DNA of 64,000 bases from Buddleja alternifolia (GCA_019426215.1 CM033403.1:3611001-3675000), one strand, 5' to 3'; shown: positions 1-12,619, numbered from the stretch's first letter. Translations and numbers: made by a program. The notes: generated by a model not told the origin, from the letters alone.

Positions 1-306
1 ATCAAGTTTTGCGTGTGACCTCTTAAGTTCACTAGTAAGCTAGCAATGAGACCTTTCCCATATCTTTAATTAATTATCACTTAGATAATTAGTTAAGGTC
101 TTGAATTTAGCACCAAACTCAATTCAAGATTCTTATTGATCGTGATTCGATGTTTAGGAATGTCATTACTAAAACCTAGATGCAAGTGATTGTGAGTTGG
201 ACCTATCCAGGTTACGATCTTCACATGAATCAAATCTTTACATCAATTTTTTAGATCCAAGTTTAGAGTTTGAGTTAGTCGAATATCTATTAACTAGGGT
301 GACTAC

Positions 307-1945
307 TGTTAGGTATATGCCCTAGATGCCAATGAGGACAAATAGTTAGATGAGGGTATCTTATTATGTTGTACAAACTATTGAGAATAAATTAATAAAG
401 GCATTTATATTTTGTTCATATAAATCATTACGGCATCTAAATAAGTATTGAACATATAGTCCAAGTGAATAAAGGTTTGACTCTTTGCCCTTTATGGAAT
501 AAAGACGTGGCATGGGAAGAGTCTTACACCTTATCACTTAAAAGGGTTCGCAAGTCAAAGAATCTTGATTGGGCATTAAAATTTGACTGGTATGACACAT
601 GCTCTGTCGATGAGTGCCATTCGAACACTAAAGGGATAGTGGGAGCAGGTATCATAGATATGTCAATGGAATTGACATATTCGAACACGGCGCGTAGTAA
701 TCCGATCACATGGGTATTTACTCAGTGACTGTCAATGATTGGATTACTGATCATAATAGTATGTGTGAGCCTTAGACCTGAGGGTTCATGATCAATGTGC
801 TTGTGTTATTGGATCTGTTACCAGAGTAGTTAGGCCCATATCACCTGTCGGTGGGGTCGACCTCGAAGTGCGATATCAATGAGACAAGTAGCAGTTGATC
901 AGTGATCGCCAAGATGGGATTCACTGGCTCGATAATAAACGAGAAAGTATCCTGTGCGATTATAGGCTAATGAAATTATAAGTCTTTGGCCAAAGCATAA
1001 ACAACTAACTCATGTGGGTAGTTTAGTAATTTCATTATGCTATAATCTAATGCACAGTATCAAGTTTAGTGAGTTTGACATTTTCCATGACTCTCACTTG
1101 ATCGGGATACGTCAGTGAAGGGTTTATACTCATACGGTATTTATGGTCAAGAGGTTCGTAAAATGATTCATTCATTTCGTACTCAATTAGGTTACGATGT
1201 GAGTCTACGGGACTGGCTAGGTGATACTCACATCCTTAGGTAATTCCTCCCTTTGCCAATTGAGACGAACCTAAAGAGTCGCGCTATAAGAAACGAACGG
1301 GATGTATCTTTTGTGTAAATCTTTTTGAAAAAATTAAATGGACTAATTGATTTAATTAGATTAAATCAATTAATTCAATAATTAATTTAATTAGATTAGA
1401 TTAAATTATTTAATTAGTATATTAATTAATTGGAATTAATTAATAGTATATATTATATTTAAATTGGATTTAAATTTAAATATATGCAGATGGGCTAGAA
1501 ATTAGACAAGACAATTAAAAGCCCACCCAGTCCATGGAAGCCTTATAGGGGGCGGCCATTCTAGGGTTTGGAGTAGCCTCCAACTTGTTCCACAAGCTAG
1601 TTGAGTTTAAAAAGACTCCTACATGGAACAAACCCTAAGAGAGAAGTAACAAGCTAATTACACAACACAAAAGAAAAGAACTCTCTCCCCTCTCTCCTCT
1701 CTAGCCGTCCACTCTGAGTTTCGGGATCTTTGGAAGGCTCGTTTCGCGCGAAGCTTTAGAGACAGGAGCCCTTGGAGCATTGCTGTTCTGTAGAATCAAT
1801 AAACGAATCAAAAGGGTATGTTTATTTATTCTAAATTTTGCGAAACCCATGAAAAAATCATCAGATTTATTTTTGTGATCTACCGGTAGGAATCGTCTAA
1901 TCTTCCGCTGCAATTCTCTGTTTTTACTGTACGGGATTCCTAACA
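307..1945 (+). mobile_element. Solo LTR of a Copia-type retrotransposon
   Basis: A 1639-bp LTR begins TGTTAGG and ends CCTAACA, a perfect short inverted pair. It is flanked by the 5-bp direct repeat ACTAC (302-306 and 1946-1950), which is the target duplication expected of a retrotransposon. No primer site or coding sequence follows, so the internal region and second LTR were lost, most likely by recombination between the two LTRs. The start (TGTTAGG, then TATGCCCT) and interior match the LTRs at 9895-11673 and 12620-14286. Two short open frames inside (465-728 and 1701-1946) are not considered genes. Confidence 0.88.
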
Positions 1946-2239
1946 ACTACAACTGTGTTGTAACAATAGTGACCTTCGTCATCTAAGCTAGGATCACCAA
2001 TCCTTCTTAATGACTTCGATACTCTAGCCAAAGATTCTCTACCAGTCATCTATGTTGAACGCAATATAGGAAATATTCAGGCATCCTACCTTGGATGGAT
2101 CCCCAGTTCATGTCATATGCTTCATTGTACAATCCGACTATACCCAACATTATCTAGTCTTGTGATTCTCTTGGAATCTGGACTAAGTTAAAGTATGGTG
2201 GTTAAAGTACGGTGGACTGCAGACACTACTACAAAAAAC

Positions 2240-2480
2240 GTCTATTACAACGGATTTTTTTTTAACTATTACAGCACTTTTAACTGCTGTAATAGACACC
2301 GCTGTAATGTGGTTTAAGCCTATTACAGCGGTTAAAAACCGCCATAATAGGACCCCTATTACAGCTGTTATAATTATAACCGTTGTAATGGGGGTGCCTA
2401 TTACAGCGATTACAGTTATAACCGCTGTAACAGTCACCCCTATTATAGTGGTTATAACTGTAACCGCTGTAATAGGGTAA
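2240..2480. repeat. CACTA subterminal inverted repeat array
   Basis: Variants of CTATTACAGCGGTT and its complement AACCGCTGTAATAG alternate at least ten times in about 240 bp, so this stretch can fold into several strong hairpins. Arrays of this kind are transposase-binding sites in En/Spm elements. The right end of the element has only two weak copies (about 7590-7612), so the ends are asymmetric. Confidence 0.8.
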
Positions 2481-2939
2481 ATATTCTTTTTATTTTATTT
2501 TATCGTCTCATTTGTAACCTTCCTATACAAGATCAAAATTCAACAAACCAACACAACAAACCAGCACAGTACAACAGATTCAACAGACACAACAAAAACC
2601 CCAAAACTTCAATATAACAATTCTTTCCTCCAACAACAAAATTTTATAATCTCCAACAATGATCACGTGTTTATAATCAACTAATTAAATTAATCACAAT
2701 TTAAATACAACAAATTAAATCACAATTTACAAAAAATACATTACCCAGTTTCTAATTGCATTCGATAATGTACTGTGCCACTTTGCTACGTACTTCATAA
2801 ATTTGCACTTGAGGTAGAAGGAGCATCGACAATCATGAAAGTACTGCAAGATAGAGATTGCAAACCCAAATGATGTTTCAGTTACCTACCAAAGGTTTAA
2901 TAACTTCAAAAGGGAAAGAACCGAGTATTAGGATTATGC

Positions 2940-5900
2940 ATACCACTATTGGTATTGTAGATTCTCCGTGACTAATAATCTCCTTAATGAATATCATAAC
3001 GAAGTAGCCACAATCTACGTTGTTTATCTGTCGAGGGCACTACAAAAGGTAATCAAAGCTATATTAGAACACTAACTTTTATACGAATAATCTCTTGAAT
3101 CTAGAAAACACTAACATTTATTCTAATCCATTTACAGGTCTTGTTTTTGGATTTCTTCAATTGGTTGTTGTGATTTACACGAAATATGAACACAGCCTTG
3201 TAAAAAATACAAAAAACAAGGAAATATGTCAAAAACAAGCAATATGTGAAATCTAGGAAGATATATACACTTTAAAAATAATATTAAATATAATGGATAC
3301 ATTAATTGATTGAATGAAAAACTTACTGATTGATTTTTTTTCATGTCAAATCTGTTATCCGGATCACCATGCAAAGAATCCAGATAAGAAACGAACTCTT
3401 GAAATGGAAGAATCACAAGCAACAACCAATGTCCCCTAAAAAGCATTCAAAAGATAAGTTCAAAATTTGTTTTGCGTAACAAGTTTTACAAATTAAAGTT
3501 GAGTTTTTAGTAGCTCACTCGGTGTTTTAAGGTGCAAGAAATAACTTATTCATTTGTGGGCTCTCTGTCATAGCATTTGTTATGAACTGCACTTGTTCGA
3601 TTTGCTGAGTACCTGATCCCGCAAATATAGCATGTGGACTAAGGAACCCGAAATAACTTTCTTTTCCCTCGGGAACCACGTAATTAACCCACTAAAACCT
3701 AAATTGAGCATAAAACAAATTTGCGTAACGAAAATAATCATAGTTCAGATGCAATAAAATAATTTAAAAACTTACTTGATGAACAATGAAATGAGAGAGG
3801 CTCTTATCTCTTCTTGATGCAAAAGGTGACTCCCTCCCAATATACTCTTGGAATTCAATATTCATAATTCTTTTCTCAAAGTTTATAGTGATCTGGTCAT
3901 CAATACACATCCTCTTCATGTACTTTCCAAGAAATAAAAGATCCCTAGGGAGTCCACCTAGTACAAGGTCTTCACATCTGTCACCTTCAAGTGCAGGCTT
4001 GACCACTGGAGGTTTTGGTTTGACAGCTGAGTGCTTGGACGTCCCTGATTTCTAGTTTCCAAATGATTTGGATGGTCCAAGAAACTACTTAAGCAAAGAA
4101 AACAAAACGTGAATGTTACATACCAAAGTATATTTAGTAACCTTAAAAAATTGTTATAATTTATTAATGGCTAGCTATTAATTACATGCATACCGATGTA
4201 TCATTGACAATGACAAGACTCATAGACCAAGCAACATAGGTACCCAAAGCATCAGAAATGGTGAGCACTTCATCATCGAGAGGGATCGGTAGGGGTGTAT
4301 CCTCCTCAATTGCAATGTCAATGCAAACTTTCACAAGGTTGGTGGGTAATGGACGGTTGTAAAGTGTTCTATTCGATGGTCGATTGAACATAAGTCCTTT
4401 AGCCACCACACGATATGACGGTAATGAAAGTGCTAATTGACAACGTACATATATGTACTATTATATTAGAAAATTTTGTGTGTTTTACAAAAATAGAGAG
4501 TTGCAAGTTATATGATCACTAAACAAGTTCAGATCATTACCTCAGGAAGCATCTTAACTGGTTTTGGGCAACTGTCTTTCAAAGAAATTGCCTCATCTTC
4601 ATGTAGCTGATGCGACCCAGTCGCCCGCAACTCATCAACCTCGCGTTGTAAGGAGGATAGTGATTCGGTGAGGCCCTTCACCATGCTTCTCAAGCTTTCC
4701 ATCTCCATTTATTTTAGAAGGCTTTGGATGCATAAAGTACTTTCTTTGTGACACCCCTAACGCGACTTTGATGCTCCTTCTTTTTAAGAGCTTTAGCCAA
4801 TAGATCATCCCGACTCCGCTCGTTTCCACTATGGCTAGTACTCTCTTGTGAAATGCACTCTTGTAATGTTACATTTAAAAAATAAAAAAACTTAGTGAAC
4901 TTTGCTCTTTCAAAAGTATATCAAAACAAACATACAACACATTATAGAGCTAAAATTGCAAATAACTCACCATTTCATTCACTACTCTTCTAACATTGAC
5001 ATTATCAATCTCATTCTTTTTATCAGAACGCGCAATCCTCCTTATGAGTGCTCGTGTCACCTCTATGAAATCGGACCCCACTTTCTTTCTTTTCTTCATC
5101 TATATTTTGATTAAAAACTATATATTTATTAACAAAGAATTTTTATTAAAAAAATTAGAAGGATTCACTCTTAAATGAACTACGTACCTCAATTTGCTCC
5201 ACAAGAGCATGTCCAAGACGTGATTTCCTGTAAGGATATTCAGGTTCCTTTGCTCTTTCCTGATTTTTCCTACTTAGTTGTTGTTTATTACCTAATCAAA
5301 AACTAGTCAATGTATTAGTTACATTCTAAACGAAATAGCCAACAAATAAAACTGTAAATTAAAATGACTTCCTGAAACTCTTCACTTAGGCGAACATAAA
5401 AATGCCATCTAATCAGCTTGAGGTATCTCAATGTATTAGTTACATTCTAAACGAAATAGCCAACAAATAAAACTGTAAATTAAAATGACTTCCTGAAACT
5501 CTTCACTTAGGCGAACATAAAAATGCCATCTAATCAGCTTGAGGTATCTCATATTGTGAGGGTGGGTCGTAATTAATGTTCCCATCATCATCCCGTACCC
5601 ACACTCTACTCAAGTAGCTCCTGAAGTTTCGTGCTAGCTTCCTAGCTTCTGCTAGTACGTATTTTTTTCTACGTTCTTCAATATCAAATGACAACTATAA
5701 AAAACAAACAACAAAGTATATATGAAATTATAATTTAGAGAAACTTAAATGAACAGAAAATACATTAACAAACAGAAACATGATAATAAACAAATTACCA
5801 CTATTTCATCCCAAATTGCTTTTTTTGTTGGTGCCGGGACTTGTCGCCAATCACTAATGGTAATCGGCACCTTCTGCCGAGCCAGGACTCCTATGTAACC

Positions 5901-6180
5901 AACAAGTGTTGATTTGTGGGTCAACTACTTGGCCTCTCTCATTCCAGCCGACAGGTAGCCTTATGCCTTTACTTTTGGCATTGATGACGTTTCTCATAGC
6001 CGTGACACCTCTCCGTATCTCATTTTCAACACATTTGTCTGCTCCACATCCATCCTCCTTGGGAAAACTTGCAGCACGCTCTGAAGCCATCGACCTACAA
6101 AATCCAAAAATACAGAAGTTAGATTCATATACCAACAACATAATTTTAAATTCGAAGTAATAAATATTACAAAAATGCAT
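2940..6180 (-). pseudogene. Transposase_24 / DUF8039-like / Ulp1 protease gene of the CACTA element
   Basis: Read from high to low coordinates, the pieces follow the order known for plant Ptta/En/Spm proteins. At about 6100-5830, a PVGWNERGQVV stretch leads, after a one-base frame change near 5900, into GVLARQKVPITISDWRQ and KKAIWDEIV, which is the Transposase_24 signature. Near 5250-5190 is RKSRLGHALVEQI, and near 4800 ALKKKEHQSRVRGV resembles the conserved EHxGRVRG block. A coiled-coil stretch follows at 4700-4560. At 4409-4190 a DUF8039-like region contains VAKGLM and ISDALGTYVAWSMSLV. At 3446-2950 is a Ulp1 (C48) fold with a visible triad: His in GHWLLLV (codon 3431-3429), Asp in YLDSLHG (3380-3378) and Cys in VDCGYFVM (3012-3010). 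Frame changes and stops separate the blocks. Introns could explain some of them, but the break inside Transposase_24 looks like real damage. The predicted role is a CACTA DNA-binding protein joined to a SUMO-protease-like domain. Confidence 0.78.
5307..5548. repeat. Perfect 121-bp tandem duplication
   Basis: The block from TCAATGTATTAG to GAGGTATC at 5307-5427 is repeated at 5428-5548 with no difference I could find by eye. It lies inside the CACTA transposase gene between the Transposase_24 and downstream blocks. The identity implies the duplication is much younger than the element. Confidence 0.9.
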
Positions 6181-7204
6181 AGATTATTTCTTGTTAAAGT
6201 AAACTCACTTATCAAATATGAAGATGCCATGAATATGCTATATTTTCTTACTTTATTTCAGAATTTGAAGATTAGAAAATAAGTTTATCATATAATTATT
6301 ATCAAATAAGTTCAAATACCTTTCATCATTTTTTTACTATCGTTGGCTTAGTAGTCTTTTGCTTCCCATCGGTACGGTCATTTTTAATAAAGATTACAAA
6401 AATGCATAGATTACATCTTGTTAAAATAAACTCACTTATGAAATATGAAGATGCCATAAATATTTTACTTTATTTCAGAATTTGAAAATCAAAAAATAAG
6501 TCTATCATATAATTATCAAATAAAGTCAAATACCTTTCATCGTTTTCTTTTTATCATTGGCTTAGTAGTCTTTCATCATTTTTTTTTTCTTAATTCAAAT
6601 TTCTCATGTGAGACAACTCTTGTCAAAACACTATAGAAGGTTCTAAATTATTTGAAAATTAAACTAACATTAATTACTATCCTTACTTAGATAAATTAAT
6701 TTATTATCATTTCTTAAATAAATTTATTAATTAACCTTTACTTAAATAATTTTATTAACATCAGTTGAGTTGAATTAATTAAATAATTTTAATTAACCAA
6801 TTGTGATGAAACTCGATCAAATCCCGCAACGATGGCCTCGCGCTAATCAATCAATTGTGATAAAAATTCGACAGAGTAACGGCACAAACATTTGTACCAA
6901 GTTCTCGACTAATCCTTTCCCTAAACTTGCAACCAACAAAATTCGGATCTTTCAACATTATATCATCAAACTATAACCGAGTGTAAAATGCAAAGCCTAC
7001 AAGCAAAATAACATTTTACCATCCTTTAACTCTGTAGTCCCAAATCCTTCTTTCCATAAACTAAACTAAACTATCATTACCAAAGTAAGCATTGAAAACG
7101 ATAACCGAGCTATACCATTATCATTCAAGTTCCAATCAAACAAACAAAACAAACATTCCTTATTTAATCATCAAATGCAACTTTTAATACTCAAATATTA
7201 AAAT

Positions 7205-7459
7205 AGCATAATAATAATAATAAAAAAAAAAGAAGAAGAAGAAGAAAAAAATATACTTGAGTGGAAATTAAACAAACTAAAATGGTGGTGGTGGTGGTGG
7301 TGGTGGTGGAGGCGCGGTGGCGATAATGGGGTGTTGGTGGCGGCGGTGGTGGTGCTATAGAGAGAGAGAGAGATGAAGCTTACGGTGGGGGTGGAGGCGG
7401 TATATAGTGGTGGTGGTGGTGGCGGCGGCAGTGGTGGTGGTGGCGGCGGTGTGAATAAG

Positions 7460-7509
<50 letters not shown>

Positions 7510-7525
7510 AATGGGGGGGGGGGGG
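7205..7525. repeat. Cluster of simple repeats near the CACTA right end
   Basis: Successive runs are (ATA)n and (AAG)n at 7208-7245, (GGT)n at about 7283-7310, (GA)n at about 7361-7374, more GGT/GGC repeats at 7408-7450, a long (GA)n at about 7468-7506, and 13 G at 7513-7525. On the reverse strand this is a CT- and CCA-rich tract just upstream of the transposase gene, so it may be its promoter or leader. Open frames here encode only His/Pro/Arg runs and are not genes. Confidence 0.85.
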
Positions 7526-8107
7526 CGAGTTTGTTTGTTTGTATTAGGTTGAACAGTAATAGGTACCTCCGTTTAGCGATTTTACCAGAACCGCTATAAT
7601 AGGTGTGCTGTAATAGTGTATTTTTGTTGTAGAGACACGTTGCAGCCATGACATCTCATGTCATAAGGATTATCTCACACTACATGACTCTTAGGATTCC
7701 AAGTTTGACCCAAAACAACATGGAATCATATGGGTATTCAATCATTCACCTCCAAGTGTAGACCCTCGATGCATACATTGATATTCGACCAATGCCCATG
7801 AACAAGGAACTATCACTACGAGAATGTTGCATGAGGAAGCCTTGACTAGACTATGATTTCCATTTTTCTCATGTCTCTATGGCTTGGAACTAGTTTAGGA
7901 TCACAACCTTGAAGAATATTTCACAATTGCCACCTAGTGTGGGCGACCGTTCCCATAGCTATGTAATGATCCTCGTGAATCTATCAACTACGGTGTAGAA
8001 TTATTGATAAAGATAAATGTTATGTAATTTTGATTTATAATATAAAATTATGTACATGTGTTTTTAGGCTTGGAAGCGCCACTAAATGAACAACTGGACA
8101 CCTAACA

Positions 8108-8407
8108 CTAGCATTACTGTTGGATGTAATATGAAGATCAAATTGTAATCAAAGTTCAAAGTGATCCAAATCACGGATAAACCGAAATCCCTAATTGTTT
8201 GCCACCTTTTCGAGCCTGAAACATGATAACAACTGACATAATGTAGAAGCTATAGTTATATAACAAAGTGGATGTGGAAATCTAATATTGATAGGCTAGG
8301 TGCATCATAAAAATGCTATCATCAATGTATATATTTCTCCAATTGAAATGTAGATGGCCTTAGTAAATATTTCTCCAGGATACAAAACCTACAACTCACA
8401 AGCTTGA
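8108..8407. other. Unassigned spacer between LTRs
   Basis: This 300-bp AT-rich stretch lies between the old LTR ending at 8107 and the LTR starting at 8408. I saw no open frame, primer site or repeat in it. It may be the original target DNA or a diverged element. Confidence 0.5.
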
Positions 8408-9894
8408 TGTTGGGAAACTTAATAGAAAACACAATGAAAATTAAAGATTAAATTTTTTCTAGAATTTCCCCAAAACAGGATCGACCGGGGTCTAAAAAAC
8501 TTATATGAAAAGAGGGTTTATCGCTACTTTACCCATTGTAGCAAAGTGGTTGGAGATTCTATCTACGTTGATTTTCTTGATCTCCGATCCGATAGATTTC
8601 TCTATCCTTGTTGTATCTTGATCCGAGTGATGCATGAACACCACCTCTAAATTGACACATGCAAAAATCGCCAAAAATCCTTCTCTTTCTCCTCCTTGGT
8701 CGACGGCCAGAGAGATGAAGGGAGGTGAGTTTTTCGTTCTTGTGGCTCAAGTAAATTGTGTGAGATAATGAGATTCACTTGTGAGGCTAGGTTTTATAAA
8801 GTGATACTTATACATCACATAAATAAAAACCAAATCCTTTTAAGCCCTACATGGCCGCCCCGTGTAACTGTGCCACACGGCTATGGTGCACCCTTGAGGT
8901 GCACCAATTTGTGTCCTATACTCGTATTATTTCATTGTATCCCAAATAAGAACGAATAATTGAATCATCCTTAAATATTTGCCCCTATAAATGTCGTGTG
9001 AATATAAACCTTTCGTTCTTTATTCCAGTCAAGTAAGAAGCATGGTGAGGTCAAACTTATAAACTTGATTCTATGCTAAATTGATAATGAGTCAAGATCA
9101 TTGAGTGTTCTTTCGAGTCTAACTCAAGATTCTCAACTACTTTGGTCAAAGATTTTGGATCTTATGTACTTATAAATGCATAAGATAATTACTTGTTCAC
9201 TTATGATAGAACGAATCCCCTCTTGGATATTAGTTGAGACTACTACTTGCTCATCAGGTCGCACTTCGAGGTTGGCCCCACCAAAGGGTGAAATAGACCT
9301 CACTACTCTGATGACATGCCTGATGTCATAAGTATATCTCCAACTGATTCCTCAGGTTGAAGGTTTAGTCACACATTTACAACTAATCAATTATATCATT
9401 GACTGTCAAAGAGTGAAAATCATGTGACATAATTGATGCGAGTCGTGTTCGAGTTCACTGATCACCATCAGTGCACCTATAACTTGAGCTCCCACTACTC
9501 CCTAGTGATTGACTGACACTTCCCATGTCAAACCTCATATTATACAAGTTTTGACGATTTTCAATGTCCAATTGAGAGTCTGTGACTCACGAATGGGTTA
9601 GATACACAAGCATCAAATTATTCTAGTGCTACTTTCCTTATCTCATAAAGAATAGAAAGTTCACTCTTGTGTACACAGACTTATTGTTGATTACTACTTT
9701 GGAATGCCTATTAGAATTATGTAAACCAACAAAAGTCCCTTTTATTAAATAAAGAAAGAGTATAATTATATAACCAATGCCCTACTCTATTTTATTCTCT
9801 ATGACATTCGAGGACATATTCCTAATAATCTCCTACTTGCACTCAATGTTAGTCTTCATAGTATCCAATACTCATCTTCTCAAGATATCTATCA
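8408..9894 (-). mobile_element. Reverse Copia 3' LTR with a scrap of internal sequence
   Basis: The LTR begins TGTTGGGAAAC (8408) and ends CCTAATA (9821-9827), a mutated CCTAACA. Immediately after is ATCTCCTACTTGCACT, the complement of a polypurine tract (compare ATCTCCCACTTGTACTAG at 28603). The following bases to 9894 match the end of Copia pol (compare CATCTTCTCAAGACGTC near 28650 with CATCTTCTCAAGATATC at 9873). This is therefore the 3' LTR of a reverse-strand element whose body was cut off by the forward LTR starting at 9895. Confidence 0.75.
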
Positions 9895-11673
9895 TGTTAG
9901 GATTATGCCCTCCCTGCCATACATGAATTAGATTATTAAGGCATTTCATTTATGTTGTACGAACTCTTATTCATTAATAAAGACATAGTTTTGTTCATAT
10001 CAATCTTGATGGCATTAATATAAGTTATTGAACAAATAAGTCCAAGGTAATCAAGAGGGAGCTTCTACTCCTCAATGGTCTGAGGAGATGGACACTAGAA
10101 GTATCGGTTCCTTGTTTACTTAAAATAGAGTTCGCAAGTCGATGAGTCTTAATTGGGCATTAAGACCAGACTTGTGTAACGCAAGCTTTGGCAAAGAGCG
10201 TTAGTCGGTCACTTTGGATGGTGGAAGCTTGGTCATAGATATGTCAATGGAATTTATATATTCGAACACGGCTCGCCGTAATTCGATCACATGGGCATTT
10301 ACTCTTGGATAGTCAATGATTGAATGACTGGTCTCGGTAGTGTGCGTGAGCCTTAGACCTGAGGATTCATGAAGGTTGGACTTGTGACACTGAACGAGTT
10401 ATTAAAGTAGTTAGATCCATTTCACCCTTTGGTGGGATCAACCTCAAAGTGCGGTTCAGGAGGACAAGTGGAAATTGGTCGGTGATTGCCAATAGGGGAT
10501 TCACTTCTCGGGTAGTAACAAGTTAACGTCCTGTGCGATTGTAGGTAAATGAAATTATAAGTCTTTGGCCAAAGAAGGAGAACTAACTTATGTATAGTAC
10601 ATAAGGGTAGTTCAATAATTTCATCTTACTATGATTCCCTTAAAGCACAATATCGAGTCCTATGAGTTTGACATATTCCATGACTCTCACTCGATCGAGA
10701 TGTTACAGTGAAGGACTTATATTCACATGGTATCTGTGACCTAAAGGTTCATATTGATCTATTCATTTCAATTAGGTTTCGATGTGAGTCCACGTGATTG
10801 GCTTAGTGACACTTACATCCTTGGTTTCCTTCTAATACCAATTGAAACGAACCTAGAGAGGCGCGCTTAAAAGGAATTGAGCGAAGAGAATTCCTTCGTT
10901 GTGAAATACATAAGTTAGGTAATTTGCTATTTGATGAGCAAATTAATTTATTTGATTGATTGGATTAACTGAAATAAATTAATAATAAATAATTAGATAT
11001 ATTTATTATGAACGCATTAATTTATTTTATTAATTAGATTAATGAAAATAAATTAATTATAATAAATAAATAGACTTATTTATTATACTCATCTTTTTAT
11101 TAAAGAATTAGATTATTTAATTTGGAAGAGTATTAATTAGTATTATATTTTTAACTGGATTAAAATATATTGGACCTAATTAATCAATTGAACTAAGTTG
11201 AAAGTCAACTTAGCCCAACTTTGGATGAGAGGGGCGTGTGTGGTGGATTTGGAGGAGTTTGATGGGCTCAAAGAATTAGTTAATTCCAAGCTCATCACTC
11301 CTTATAAATACCTAACACTGGTTCAATCAAAACCTACCTCTCACATTAGACTTGACAGCAAAGAAAGAAGAGAAATTTTTCTCTCTTCCCTAGTGTAAGC
11401 CGTCGGCCATTGTTGGTCTAAAGGTGGAGGATTTTTCTTCAAAGCTCGTTCCGGAGTGATATGTAAAGGCAGGGGTTTGGAATTGTTGCTACCCGAAAGA
11501 TCAAGACTTTCATCAAAATCAAAAGGTTAGTAAAAAGGATGAAATTAGATTTCATCCTCATACATAATTTTTGAAATTTACATGGAAAATTATTAAAACC
11601 CAAAAGTAATTCAATCGTGAAACCAAATCTATTTTTATCGTTGCCGCTGCACATGAATACAGGAATCACAACA
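9895..11673 (+). mobile_element. Forward Copia LTR
   Basis: This 1779-bp LTR begins TGTTAGGATTATGCCCT and ends TCACAACA. Its interior matches the LTRs at 307-1945 and 12620-14286, including the shared block ending in ATATTCGAACACGGCTCG near 10260-10275. The sequence after it starts GTTGTAT, apparently a damaged form of the primer site GTGGTATCAGAGCC seen at 14287. Confidence 0.8.
11304..11311 (+). promoter_or_regulatory. TATA box in a Copia LTR
   Basis: TATAAATA lies about 360 bp before the LTR end, the usual place for the promoter at the U3/R boundary of a long Copia LTR. It is recognised from sequence only. Confidence 0.5.
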
Positions 11674-12619
11674 GTTGTATAAAGATTTTTGATATGAATA
11701 TGTTGGAATTCATGTTTGTGATGAAAAATTTAATTAGACTAATATTTTTCATGGTTAGATTTATTTTTTGAAAGTTAAATCTGAACCGAAAAATTTGATT
11801 ATGTGATTTGTGTTTTGAATTTGAAACAATTTTTTATATTGGATATAAATACGTGATGAATCATATGATTGGATTAATATTTTTCATTGTTAGATTTATT
11901 TTTGAAAGTAAATCTGAATTGAAATTTGATTGCATGATTTATGTTTTGAATATAAATCATAGTTTTTTGTATTGGATATGAACTTATGCATGAACATGAA
12001 TATATGGTTTTGAAATTTGCTGAAATCGACTCGAAAAAGTCGAGGCGACTCAGCCTAACGGGCGGCGCATGCCAAACAGCGCCCGCTAGGCTGGCTGCTG
12101 GGTAGGCGCTATGTATGTACGATGGGTCGGGGGCGAATTGTGCAATCGGGTCGCAGTTTTTTTTATTTATTTTAAAAAAATTAAGACCAGGTTTGCCCCC
12201 GACGGGTCAAACCACGATTTCGACTCATGGGTTTGACCCATGGGTCAACTCAATTTTTAAAATAAAATAAAATATTTACTTTAAAATAGTTTTAAAATTA
12301 ATTAAAGGGTAAAATAATTTTTGAAATTAGTTTTATGCCTAATTTTAATTTAGATTTAAAATTAAAATAATCCTAGAACATATTTTGAATTTAATGCTTT
12401 GTCGAATCAATTTAGAATTGATTCTTTGAAACTAAATTGAATTTATTATCAAATAGGATTAGAGTTGAATTAATTTGTAAATTGGATTTAAATTAATTCA
12501 ATTATTTTCAAATCACACTTAATTAAAATTGGATTTTAATTTAATTCTTTTTGAAAGAACTCCAACGTATTAGCTATCTTTTAATCTTTTGATGTTTGAT
12601 ATTGTGGAATGACTTCCAT
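11674..12619 (+). other. Copia leader remnant with a GC-rich hairpin block
   Basis: This untranslated leader follows the LTR at 9895-11673 and was cut off by the next LTR. It is AT-rich except for a GC-rich block at about 12018-12240. Within that block, CCTAACGGGC (12053-12062) and GCCCGCTAGG can pair as a stem with one mismatch. No coding sequence was seen. Confidence 0.6.

Larger units (their letters stand above)
2224..7634 (-). mobile_element. CACTA (En/Spm-like) DNA transposon, degenerate
   Basis: The left end reads CACTACTACAAAAAACG. The reverse complement of the right end reads CTCTACAACAAAAATAC, so the two ends form an imperfect terminal inverted repeat and the right one has lost the exact CACTA. 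AGACA occurs at 2221-2225 and 7633-7637. A 3-bp AGA duplication fits if the element ends at 7632, and the exact border is ambiguous by two bases. Inside the left end lies a dense set of inverted TATTACAGCGGTT-type subterminal repeats. The reverse-strand gene has Transposase_24 and Ulp1 regions. I found no DDE transposase of the TNP2 type, so the element probably depended on a partner. Confidence 0.82.
1..8107 (-). mobile_element. Old reverse-strand LTR, split by nested insertions
   Basis: The three surviving pieces are 1-306, 1951-2223 and 7635-8107. The first piece starts with GTGTGACC followed by an AAGTTCACTAGTAAGC-like stretch that lines up with bases near 19766-19800 of the reverse Copia LTR at 18724-20850. 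The last piece contains CATAGCTATGT and ends with CCTAACA at 8101-8107, as LTRs of this group do. The pieces are interrupted by the solo LTR at 307-1945 and the CACTA element at 2224-7634. The left end lies outside the window. The assignment is an inference from motif order, since the copy is very diverged. It could instead be an unrelated LTR family with similar ends. Confidence 0.42.

Noticed and set aside
7380..7649. Reverse open frame rich in His and Pro near the CACTA right end
   Set aside because: It is a translation of GGT, GA and G runs and has no independent coding signal.
8756..8959. Forward 67-codon frame
   Set aside because: It lies wholly inside a reverse Copia LTR and has no homologous coding frame in related LTRs.
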